Source of the DNA: UBA6544 sp049601975
GTDB lineage: Bacteria; Pseudomonadota; Alphaproteobacteria; UBA8366
Direction: 5' to 3'
NCBI GenBank assembly: GCA_049601975.1
Contig: JBMYRC010000100.1
Span: 1 to 15,823 of the forward strand
DNA: 15,823 nucleotides
The position numbers were made by a program, and so were the translations under genes. Position 1 is the first letter of the stretch. The number at the start of each line of letters is the position of its first letter. This document shows positions 1 through 6,451 of the stretch, piece by piece. The notes beneath the pieces were generated by a model. The model was given only the letters and a program-made list of their open reading frames with translations. It made no database searches and had not been told where the DNA came from.

Positions 1-4
1 GGGC

Positions 5-823
5 GTGCAGCCCGCCGCCTCTTCGCCAATCGACCCGATCCTTGATGTCGACGGCGTTACCATTCAGTACAAGACTAAGGAACACCTGATCACGGCGACA
101 TATCGTGTTAGCTTTCAGGTCTTTCAGGCGGATCGATTCGTGATCCTTGGCCCATCCGGCTGCGGCAAATCGACCTTATTAAAATCGGTGGCGGGATACA
201 TCCATCCGGTTGAAGGCGAGATGCGTCTTAAGGGGAATGTGGTGCGCGACCCAGGACCCGACCGCGTTATGGTTTTCCAGGAGTTCGATCAACTCCTACC
301 TTGGAAAACGGTCAAGGAAAACATCACATTCGCGCTGACGAATGGCGGCAAGACCTCGTCGGCCAGGGAAGCAAACGACATCGCGATGGAGTATATTCAA
401 AAGGTGAAACTCGAGCGTTTCGAGAACACCTATCCGCATATGCTCTCGGGCGGGATGAAACAGCGTGTCGCCATTGCGCGTGGCATGGCAATGGAGCCCG
501 ATATCCTGTTGATGGACGAACCGTTCGCGGCACTCGACGCCCTAACGCGCCGCCAGATGCAGGAAGAATTGCTCGAGCTGTGGGACGAAACCCGCTTCAC
601 GGTGCTGTTCGTCACCCACTCAATCGAAGAGGCGGTGATTGTGGGTAGTCGTGTCCTTATTATGTCGCCGCATCCGGGACAGGTGAAGGCGGAGTTGAAC
701 GCGCATGATCAATCACTGGCGACTATCGGTCAGGAGGATTTTGCTGAGCTGCAAAACAAAATCCACAATATGATTTTCGCGGATCGCGTTTTGGAAGACG
801 AGGTAATCGCGCATGGCGAATGA
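5..823 (+). CDS. ABC transporter ATPase, nitrate/sulfonate/taurine class
   Basis: This is the cytoplasmic ATP-hydrolysing subunit of an importer in the NrtD/SsuB/TauB class. Visible motifs are Walker A GPSGCGKST (residues 49-57), the Q-loop glutamine in VFQEF (about Q92), the ABC signature LSGGMKQR (147-154), Walker B ILLMDEP (167-173, with catalytic E172), the D-loop near ALDAL (176-180) and the switch histidine H205 in FVTHS. At 272 residues it is a normal length for the class. The start used is a GTG four bases from the window edge. The frame is open to the edge, so the true start may lie upstream and no ribosome binding site can be seen. Its last 11 bases overlap the first permease gene, which suggests translational coupling. 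Family assignment is firm; the substrate is unknown, and any binding protein would have to be outside the window, probably upstream. Confidence 0.93.
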   Translation: MQPAASSPIDPILDVDGVTIQYKTKEHLITATYRVSFQVFQADRFVILGPSGCGKSTLLKSVAGYIHPVEGEMRLKGNVVRDPGPDRVMVFQEFDQLLPWKTVKENITFALTNGGKTSSAREANDIAMEYIQKVKLERFENTYPHMLSGGMKQRVAIARGMAMEPDILLMDEPFAALDALTRRQMQEELLELWDETRFTVLFVTHSIEEAVIVGSRVLIMSPHPGQVKAELNAHDQSLATIGQEDFAELQNKIHNMIFADRVLEDEVIAHGE

Positions 824-1736
824 TGGCAACGTCGCCTTGTATGTCCGGCCGGAATTCGAAAATCCGGCGGTAGAAGAGGCTGTCGTTGGAGATATCGAGC
901 GCCGTCTCTCGCTTTGGGAGCGGTTCTCTAATATGGACCCGGTGCGAAAGTTCTCGGTGCTGATTTTATTGGTCGTCTCGTGGGAACTATATACACGGAT
1001 TGGCGGCATCAATGAGTTGATGTTCCCGACATTTAGCGCTACGGCGAAAGCGCTGGCCTCCGCATTGGTTAATGAAGGTCTGCTGCAGAATGTCTGGAAC
1101 TCCATCCGGCTCCTGTTCGTTGGCTATTGCATTGGTATCTCGATCGCGGCGGTGCTAGTTGTGCTCGGTGTTTGGTCGCGTTTTGGCGGAGATTTACTGA
1201 CGACCCTGACGGCGATGCTCAACCCACTACCGGCAATCGCGCTCCTGCCGTTGGCGATGATTTGGTTTGGGCTCGGTGAGGAAGCGATTATCTTCACCTT
1301 ATTGCATTCGATCATCTGGCCGGTTGCCCTTAACACCCACGCAGGCTTCCAGGCGGTCAGCGAAACTCTGCGGATGGTTGGGCGTAATTACGGCCTCAGC
1401 GGATTGTCGTATATTTTCAAGATTTTGGTGCCGGCGGCTTTTCCCGCCATCCTGACCGGCCTACGCATCGGTTGGGCGTTTGCGTGGCGGACGTTAATCG
1501 CAGCGGAGCTCGTGTTCGGTGGCCAAGTGCAAGATACGTCTGGTGGCCTTGGCGCCGAGGGTTCCAACGCCGGTGGCCTCGGCTGGATCATTTTCGCCAA
1601 TCAAATGGAAAACCAAACCCCTTATGTTTTCGCGGGACTGTTTACGGTGATCATCGTCGGCATTCTGATCGAGAATGGTATTTTCCGGAACATCGAAGAC
1701 CGGACAATACGCAAATGGGGCATGCAGAAGGCATGA
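813..1736 (+). CDS. ABC transporter permease (SsuC/TauC-like), copy 1
   Basis: Inner-membrane permease of a binding-protein-dependent importer, 307 residues, with a soluble N-terminal tail of about 45 residues and then roughly six hydrophobic segments. The cytoplasmic EAA-type loop that contacts the ATPase lies around residues 181-207 (VSETLRMVGRNYGL, then KILVP). The ATG at 813 sits inside the end of the ATPase gene (11-base overlap) with a GAGG-like site just upstream. The protein is a clear paralogue of the next permease: both begin with an LY(V/I)RPEFE stretch and share LSLWE(R/K)FSN, the EAA loop and the GWAFAWRTLI segment. Copy 1 carries about 12 extra glycine-rich residues near 237-252, just before the shared GGLGW. 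Two different permeases beside one ATPase suggest a heterodimeric membrane domain, although the class more often uses one homodimeric permease. Confidence 0.92.
   Translation: MANDGNVALYVRPEFENPAVEEAVVGDIERRLSLWERFSNMDPVRKFSVLILLVVSWELYTRIGGINELMFPTFSATAKALASALVNEGLLQNVWNSIRLLFVGYCIGISIAAVLVVLGVWSRFGGDLLTTLTAMLNPLPAIALLPLAMIWFGLGEEAIIFTLLHSIIWPVALNTHAGFQAVSETLRMVGRNYGLSGLSYIFKILVPAAFPAILTGLRIGWAFAWRTLIAAELVFGGQVQDTSGGLGAEGSNAGGLGWIIFANQMENQTPYVFAGLFTVIIVGILIENGIFRNIEDRTIRKWGMQKA
1542..1583 (+). repeat. Short in-gene direct repeat behind a permease insertion
   Basis: Two 12-base near-copies, GGTGGCCTTGGC (1542-1553) and GGTGGCCTCGGC (1572-1583), differ at one base and lie 30 bases apart in frame. 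Both encode GGLG. They flank the extra residues that distinguish permease copy 1 from copy 2, so the insertion plausibly arose by a short in-frame duplication. Confidence 0.5.
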
Positions 1737-1752
1737 TGAGGACGAACACGGT

Positions 1753-2634
1753 ATGAGCGACAAGGCATTTGAGCTTTATATCAGGCCCGAATTCGAGAGC
1801 GGTGAATTAGGTGCTGCGACCGACGTCGATGTCGAGCGTGAACTGTCGCTCTGGGAGAAGTTCTCGAACATCAATGCCGTTCGCAAGTTTTCCATCCTGC
1901 TGGGGCTCGTCGCCTTGTGGCAATTTTATACCTGGTACAGCAATGTCGAACCGCTGTTGTTCCCGTCATTCTTTCTCAGTTTGGAGACACTGTGGAAGAC
2001 GGTTCTGTCTGGTGAGATGTTTGAGAAAATTGGTATCACCATCTACGTCCTACTTTTGGGGTATGCCGCTGGATTAGCCTTTGCGGCATTATTCTTGATC
2101 TTTGCGGTTTCGACTCGGATTGGCAGCGATTTTCTTAGCACCATGACAGCGATGTTTCAGCCGCTGCCGGCGATTTCACTTTTGCCGCTGGCGATGCTGT
2201 GGTTTGGCCTTGGCATTCCAGCATTGGTTTTCGTCACCATTCATTCGGTGCTTTGGGCGGTCTCGCTGAGCACCCATGTGGGTTTCATGAGCGTCAGTGA
2301 GACGTTGCGGATGGTCGGACGGAATTACGGCCTGAAAGGCATACCGTACATCCTGAAAATTCTCGTCCCGGCGGCGTTCGGCTCTATTCTGACGGGCCTG
2401 AAGATCGGTTGGGCCTTCGCGTGGCGCACTCTGATCGGCGCGGAGTTGGTCTTCGGCGCGGCCGCCGGTAATGGCGGCCTCGGTTGGATGATCTTCGAGA
2501 AGGGCGACAATCTCGATACCGAGTATGTCTTCGCGGCTCTTTTCATGGTCATCGTCATCGGCCTGCTCGTCGAGAACGTTATCTTCCGGAGCGTTGAAAT
2601 CCGGACCCTCCAGAAATGGGGCATGCAGCGCTAA
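1753..2634 (+). CDS. ABC transporter permease (SsuC/TauC-like), copy 2
   Basis: Second inner-membrane permease of the importer, 293 residues, with about six transmembrane segments and an EAA-type loop around residues 180-206 (VSETLRMVGRNYGL). The start at 1753 is chosen because GAGGA (1738-1742) lies ten bases upstream and because the resulting N-terminus MSDKAFELYIRPEFE aligns with that of copy 1. An ATG at 1675 would give a longer reading frame, but it lies deep inside the first permease and adds residues with no counterpart. The gene begins 16 bases after copy 1 stops. It lacks the glycine-rich insertion of copy 1, so the two copies differ mainly there and in the periplasmic segments. They likely form the two halves of one membrane channel (inference). 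Confidence 0.92.
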   Translation: MSDKAFELYIRPEFESGELGAATDVDVERELSLWEKFSNINAVRKFSILLGLVALWQFYTWYSNVEPLLFPSFFLSLETLWKTVLSGEMFEKIGITIYVLLLGYAAGLAFAALFLIFAVSTRIGSDFLSTMTAMFQPLPAISLLPLAMLWFGLGIPALVFVTIHSVLWAVSLSTHVGFMSVSETLRMVGRNYGLKGIPYILKILVPAAFGSILTGLKIGWAFAWRTLIGAELVFGAAAGNGGLGWMIFEKGDNLDTEYVFAALFMVIVIGLLVENVIFRSVEIRTLQKWGMQR

Positions 2635-2672
2635 TACCCGAGCGCCATGCCTCCGCATTGGGAGCAAATATC

Positions 2673-3533
2673 ATGAGCCTTTTGGTTAAACGCGTTAATG
2701 ACACCTTCGTTGGCGAGGTCGGCGGCGTGAATTTGTCCGACGACCACGGGCCGGACGAAATCGCCGCCATCCGCGGGGCGCTGTTGGAGCACGGCATGCT
2801 GGTGTTCCATGGCCAGGACATGACGAACGAGGAGCACGTCCGGTTTAGTCAGAAATTCGGCCCCTCCGAAATTCATACGGTGAAACAATACCTGTTACCA
2901 GATTTTCCGGAAATCATTGCGTTAGCCAACCGTGGAGAGCAGGGCACGAAGCCGATCGCTAATGGCGGTGCTTATTGGCATTCGGACATCACTTACAAGG
3001 CGCAGCCACCGATGGGCTCGATCCTCTACGGCATGGAAATACCGCCGGAAGGCGGCGACACCCTCTATTGCGACATGGCGGCCGCCTACGACGCGCTGTC
3101 GGATGAGATGAAAGCTAAGATCGATGGCTTAAAGGCGGTGCACAGTTACCTGCCGCGCTTCATGGCCTCGCGGCAGATCGACGACGGTTTCAAAAAGGCG
3201 CAGTTCGAGTTGTCGGACGAACAGAAGGCGGAGCTGGCCGAAGTTGTCCATCCCATCGCGCGCACCCATCCGGAGAATGGCCGCAAGGCCTTGTTCATCA
3301 ATGAAGGCTTCACGGTGCGTGTCGAGGGCATGGACGAGGCCGAAGGCAAAGCCCTTCTCGACGAGCTGAACGCTCATGCGACGCAAGACCGTTTCATCTA
3401 CGCTCACGATTGGTCCGTCGGCGACGTGGTGTTCTGGGATAACCGGGTCACCATGCACAAGGCGACCGAGTACGACCGGCAATACGCACGCCGCATGCAC
3501 CGGACCACAGTGCAAGGGGACGTGCCGGTTTAA
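2673..3533 (+). CDS. TauD/TfdA-family Fe(II)/2-oxoglutarate dioxygenase, copy 1
   Basis: Non-haem iron dioxygenase of 286 residues, the usual length for the family. Such enzymes couple 2-oxoglutarate decarboxylation to substrate hydroxylation, and in taurine and alkylsulfonate dioxygenases this releases sulfite. The iron facial triad is visible as H103 and D105 in YWHSDITY and H262 in VTMHKATEYD. R273 is 11 residues after that histidine, as in TauD where the arginine binds 2-oxoglutarate. R277 and H68 (FGPSEIH) occupy places corresponding to the TauD residues that hold the sulfonate group, a suggestive but not decisive match. GGAG (2661-2664) lies eight bases before the ATG. The gene follows the second permease by 38 bases, so transporter and oxygenase are probably co-transcribed and the imported compound may be its substrate (inference). 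Confidence 0.9.
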   Translation: MSLLVKRVNDTFVGEVGGVNLSDDHGPDEIAAIRGALLEHGMLVFHGQDMTNEEHVRFSQKFGPSEIHTVKQYLLPDFPEIIALANRGEQGTKPIANGGAYWHSDITYKAQPPMGSILYGMEIPPEGGDTLYCDMAAAYDALSDEMKAKIDGLKAVHSYLPRFMASRQIDDGFKKAQFELSDEQKAELAEVVHPIARTHPENGRKALFINEGFTVRVEGMDEAEGKALLDELNAHATQDRFIYAHDWSVGDVVFWDNRVTMHKATEYDRQYARRMHRTTVQGDVPV

Positions 3534-3553
3534 GCTGTCCGGTCCGCCGTCCC

Positions 3554-3625
3554 GTCACTCCCGAGAAGGCGGGAATCTAGTGGCTCGGTGGTGATTACCT
3601 GGATTCCTGCCTTCGCGGGAACGAC
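3554..3625. repeat. Imperfect inverted repeat, REP-like
   Basis: The arms at 3554-3580 and 3599-3625 match at 22 of 27 positions when one is reverse-complemented. They contain the CTCCCG...GCGGGAATC and GATTCCTGCC...GCGGGAA patterns common to dispersed extragenic repeats in alphaproteobacteria. It lies 20 bases after the dioxygenase stop and may also act as a transcript-end stem. No run of T follows, so a classic terminator is not supported. Confidence 0.6.
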
Positions 3626-3700
3626 GGCTGATTGGGGATAGCTCAACCTGTCCCTGGTTTCCTGCGCGGGGTAGATCAAAACGCTTGGAAAGGCGGCATC

Positions 3701-3805
3701 ATGTCTTCGAAAGTAGAAACGTCGACACCGGCCAACACGATGACGCCGGTCGGGCCATACAGTCACATCGCGAAAGTCAGACAGAGCTTTATCCAATCCG
3801 GCTAG
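3701..3805 (+). pseudogene. RidA/YjgF-family remnant, 5' fragment only
   Basis: A 34-codon frame reads MSSKVETSTPANTMTPVGPY followed by SHIAKVRQSFIQSG and a TAG stop. The first 26 or so residues closely resemble the start of RidA-family enamine/imine deaminases, which typically have a GPYSxAxKxG motif near the N-terminus and run to about 125-155 residues. After IAKV the similarity ends within a few codons and no further RidA sequence is recognisable in the other frames up to 3901. A strong ribosome binding site, GGAAAGG (3687-3693), sits seven bases before the ATG, so the beginning of the gene is intact while the body is deleted. A genuine small protein cannot be excluded, but truncation is simpler. 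The recognition rests on memory of the family, not a search. Confidence 0.65.
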
Positions 3806-3901
3806 CATTGGTTTGGGCCGGGGGCCACACCTTGATCCCTTCCTAAAACACGCCAGTTGCCAAGTGTCAGTAAACGACCAATCGACCGAAGAAAGATCGC
3901 T

Positions 3902-4888
3902 ATGAAAATCACTATCTACGGCGCCGGGGCCATCGGCGGGCATCTGGGTGCGCTGCTGAGCCGGGACGGCGTCGACGTCAGTTTGATCGCGCGCGGCGGG
4001 CACCTGCAGGCGATCCGGCGCGGCGGGTTGATCTTGCAGCGTGGCGATGAGGAACCGTTCACGGTGCATCCGCATGCGACGGACGATCCCTCGACGCTCG
4101 GTCCGCAAGACTACGTCATCGTTTCGCTGAAATCGCATCAGGCGCCGGGCGTCGTCGACGCGATGCAGCCGTTGCTCGGCCCCGATACGACGGTGGCGAC
4201 GGCGATGAACGGGGTGCCGTGGTGGTATTTTTATAAAATGGCGGGACCCTACGAGAACACCCGTGTGAAGTCGGTCGATCCCGAGGGCAGGCAGTGGGAC
4301 GGCATCGGGCCCGAACGCGCGATTGGCTGCATCACCTATGTCGCGGCCGAGGTTGTGGCACCAGGTGTCGTGAAATCCGGCGCGTCGGGGCGTTATTTCA
4401 TTGGCGAGCCCGACGGCACGGAGTCCAAACGCTGTCTCCGCCTCGCGGAGGTCATTGCCAAGACTGGCATCGTGGCCCGCGTCCGTGCCGACTTGCGTCA
4501 GGATCTTTGGCTCAAGATCATGGGCAATTCCGCTTTCAATCCGACCAGCGCGCTAACACTCGGCACCGTCGGTGATATGATCAACGATTCGGAGATGGAA
4601 GCGCTGCTGCGCCGGATGATGGAGGAAGTTACCGCCGTCGGGCGGGCGCTCGGCTCGGAGCCGAGCGATACGGTGGATTTCCGGATCGAGAACGCGCGCC
4701 AACACGCGATGCCGCACAAGTCATCGATGCTACAGGATTTGGAGCGGGGCCGGATGATGGAGATCAACCCGATTATTGGAGCGGCCACGGAAATGGGCGC
4801 GCTGGCAGGTGTGCCGACGCCCACACTCGACACGGTGCTGGCGCTCGTCAAAATGCGGGCGCGGATGGGCGGTATGCTGCCGGAATAG
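3902..4888 (+). CDS. Ketopantoate reductase family (ApbA/PanE-like) NAD(P)H dehydrogenase
   Basis: A 328-residue two-domain reductase. The N-terminal Rossmann fold begins at once with MKITIYGAGAIGGHLG (glycine-rich loop, residues 7-13). The family lysine-containing strand VSLKSHQ lies near residues 74-80, and AMNGVPWW around 101-108. The C-terminal helical domain has the catalytic-type lysine in LWLKIMGNSAFNP (K205, N209) and the conserved HKSSMLQDLERGR block (272-284) with E281. The start at 3902 is chosen because the Rossmann strand begins there; an in-frame start at 3857 would add unsupported residues, and only a weak GAAGAAAG-like site is present. PanE itself makes pantoate, but paralogues inside catabolic clusters often reduce or oxidise other 2-keto or hydroxy acids. 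Its position among degradation genes favours such a role (inference). Confidence 0.88.
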   Translation: MKITIYGAGAIGGHLGALLSRDGVDVSLIARGGHLQAIRRGGLILQRGDEEPFTVHPHATDDPSTLGPQDYVIVSLKSHQAPGVVDAMQPLLGPDTTVATAMNGVPWWYFYKMAGPYENTRVKSVDPEGRQWDGIGPERAIGCITYVAAEVVAPGVVKSGASGRYFIGEPDGTESKRCLRLAEVIAKTGIVARVRADLRQDLWLKIMGNSAFNPTSALTLGTVGDMINDSEMEALLRRMMEEVTAVGRALGSEPSDTVDFRIENARQHAMPHKSSMLQDLERGRMMEINPIIGAATEMGALAGVPTPTLDTVLALVKMRARMGGMLPE

Positions 4889-4942
4889 GCGTGCTCGTTT
4901 TGACTGCTCGTTGCCGCGAAATTGAGAACGTTGTAAATATGT

Positions 4943-4964
4943 CATTCCCGCCTTCGCGGGAATG
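4943..4964. repeat. Perfect REP-type hairpin
   Basis: A 9-base stem, CATTCCCGC (4943-4951) and GCGGGAATG (4956-4964), closes a CTTC loop with no mismatch. The arm matches the TTCCCGC core of the repeat at 3554-3625. It ends 22 bases before the next start codon, so in RNA it could form a stem in the leader or protect upstream message. No T run follows it. Confidence 0.75.
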
Positions 4965-4986
4965 TCGAAGAAATGGAGAAATTGAT

Positions 4987-5607
4987 ATGCCGTCCTCCCT
5001 CATCGTTTACTTCGACTATAAGAGTCCCTACGCCTTCGTGGCCAAGGCACCGATCTATCAACTCGAGAAGGATTTCGGGCTTGAGGTGGAATGGCGGCCC
5101 TATTCGCTCCACATCCCGGACTTCTTGGGTACGGTCGATGTGGATGAGAATGGTAAGATCGTGGGTGGGACCCGGAACGAACATCAATGGCGCCGCACCC
5201 GCTATCTCTATATGGATGCGCGGCGACTGGCGACAGATACCGGCCAGGACCTGATGATCAAGGGCCCGGCGCGGGTTTATAAATCCAAGACCGCTCATAT
5301 CGGAACGCTCTATGCGCAGAAACAGGGTATATTCCGAGCCTATCACGATCTGGTTTTCGACCGGTTCTGGAAGCGGGAGCTGGATATCGACGACGCGGAT
5401 GCGGTCGCGGCGACTATCGCGGAGGCGGGCGGCGATGCGGCGGCGTTCAAGGCGTATCACGTGGGTGAAGGGCAAAGCGATCATGAGGCTGCGATCGAGC
5501 AAGCTAACGAGATCGGCATCTTCGGCGTCCCCAGTTTCGTCCTCGACGGCGAATTGTTCTGGGGCAATGAGCATCTCCCGTCGGTGCGCAACCGGCTTTC
5601 GGCGTGA
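4987..5607 (+). CDS. DsbA-fold / 2-hydroxychromene-2-carboxylate isomerase-like protein, copy 1
   Basis: A 206-residue cytoplasmic protein of the DsbA-like thioredoxin fold, in the kappa-GST/HCCA-isomerase branch. The N-terminal strand and active-site turn VYFDYKSPYAF (residues 7-17) has serine and tyrosine where oxidoreductases carry CxxC; there is no CxxC. The cis-proline loop FGVPSFVLDGELFWGNEHL (179-197) matches the glutathione-binding region seen in NahD-type isomerases. An alpha-helical insertion lies between, including FDRFWKRELDI. The ATG follows a GGAGAA site in the leader. The next gene is a paralogue with the same motifs. Family members isomerise ring-cleavage products in a glutathione-dependent manner, so an isomerase or glutathione-linked step in breakdown of an organic acid is likely. 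No cognate ring-cleavage dioxygenase is seen nearby, so the substrate is open. Confidence 0.87.
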   Translation: MPSSLIVYFDYKSPYAFVAKAPIYQLEKDFGLEVEWRPYSLHIPDFLGTVDVDENGKIVGGTRNEHQWRRTRYLYMDARRLATDTGQDLMIKGPARVYKSKTAHIGTLYAQKQGIFRAYHDLVFDRFWKRELDIDDADAVAATIAEAGGDAAAFKAYHVGEGQSDHEAAIEQANEIGIFGVPSFVLDGELFWGNEHLPSVRNRLSA

Positions 5608-5633
5608 GGATGTGGGCAAGTTGCCAACCTGGG

Positions 5634-5698
5634 CCCCGGATAACGCTGACGTATTTCCGGGGAACGAGAAGCACCGTTTCCCGGCCGAAGAGCCGGGA
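5634..5698. repeat. Two hairpins between the isomerase-like genes
   Basis: The first hairpin pairs CCCCGGA (5634-5640) with TCCGGGG (5656-5662). The second pairs TCCCGGC (5679-5685) with GCCGGGA (5692-5698) around a CGAAGA loop. The second has the CCCGGC-loop-GCCGGGATCCAG form of dispersed alphaproteobacterial repeats, and CGAATGACGGG near 5737 resembles the outer edge of such elements. They fill most of the 151-base gap between two tandem paralogues. Confidence 0.55.
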
Positions 5699-5758
5699 TC
5701 CAGTTCCACGAAGCGGCGCCAGACAAAACGAATCTTCGAATGACGGGAAGGGGCTGAA

Positions 5759-6373
5759 ATGACCAAAACCGTGATCGCCTATACGGATTATAAAAGCCCG
5801 TACGCGTTCCTTGCGAAGAACGCGACCTATGGCCTGTTTGACGATTTCCGCGCGGAGATCGAGTGGCGGCCCTATACGCTGGATATCCCATCATACCTCG
5901 GTAATGCGGAAGTAGATGAGAGCGGCAATGTGATCGCCGAAGAGCGTAATGCCCATCAATGGCGGCGGGTAAAATACAGCTACATGGATTGCCGACGCCG
6001 GGCCGAACGCATGGGCCTCACCATCCGCGGGCCGCGGCACATCTTCAACTCGACGGTCGCCCATGTGGGCATGCTCTACGCGCAGCGCAAGCGCGTCTTC
6101 ATGGACTACCACAACGCCGTCTTCGAGCGATTCTGGAAGCGGGAGTTGGACATCGAAGACCCCCAGATCATCGCCAACGTGCTCAAGGAAGTGGGAGCGG
6201 ACATCACCGGTTTCGAGGCGTTTATGGACGGACAGGGCGTCGCGGAGTTGGAGCACATTATGGAAGATGCCCACGAGCAGGGTGTCTTCGGCGTCCCCAG
6301 CTTTATCGTCGATGGCCAGCTTTATTGGGGCGTCGAGAATTTGCCGTTGGTGCGGGAACATCTTGCTGTGTGA
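5759..6373 (+). CDS. DsbA-fold / 2-hydroxychromene-2-carboxylate isomerase-like protein, copy 2
   Basis: A 204-residue paralogue of the preceding gene. Shared segments include DYKSPYAF (10-17), EWRPYTLDIP, HQWRR, YMDxRR, ERFWKRELDIED and the cis-proline loop GVFGVPSFIVDGQLYWG. As in copy 1 there is no CxxC, so a redox role is unlikely and a glutathione-dependent isomerase or transferase role is favoured. An AAGGGG site (about 5748-5753) precedes the ATG. The two copies differ most in the helical insertion, the part that usually shapes the substrate pocket. They could therefore form a heterodimer or act on related substrates (inference). The gap between the copies holds repeat hairpins rather than a promoter that can be recognised. 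Confidence 0.87.
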   Translation: MTKTVIAYTDYKSPYAFLAKNATYGLFDDFRAEIEWRPYTLDIPSYLGNAEVDESGNVIAEERNAHQWRRVKYSYMDCRRRAERMGLTIRGPRHIFNSTVAHVGMLYAQRKRVFMDYHNAVFERFWKRELDIEDPQIIANVLKEVGADITGFEAFMDGQGVAELEHIMEDAHEQGVFGVPSFIVDGQLYWGVENLPLVREHLAV

Positions 6374-6451
6374 CAAACTGGCCGGTTCTCTTTCGCTCTA
6401 TTGCGATTAAAGTAACTTGAACGGACAAATTTGGCCTAGAGGATCGACGCC

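Noticed and set aside
1675..1752. Longer N-terminus for permease copy 2 starting at 1675.
   Set aside because: It lies inside the first permease, has no ribosome binding site in a sensible place, and the 26 extra residues have no counterpart in copy 1. GAGGA before 1753 fits better.
3530..4138. A 202-codon open frame on the minus strand across the RidA remnant and PanE-like start.
   Set aside because: It covers the inverted repeat and the antisense of the Rossmann domain, and has no recognisable domain; it is a G+C-rich antisense frame.
4943..4964. Reading the perfect hairpin as a rho-independent terminator.
   Set aside because: No T run follows the stem, and the same core occurs as a repeat elsewhere in the window, so a REP-type repeat is the better call.
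5312..5743. A 143-codon plus-strand frame overlapping the first isomerase-like gene.
   Set aside because: Serine/arginine-rich shadow frame that runs through the intergenic hairpins; no family features.
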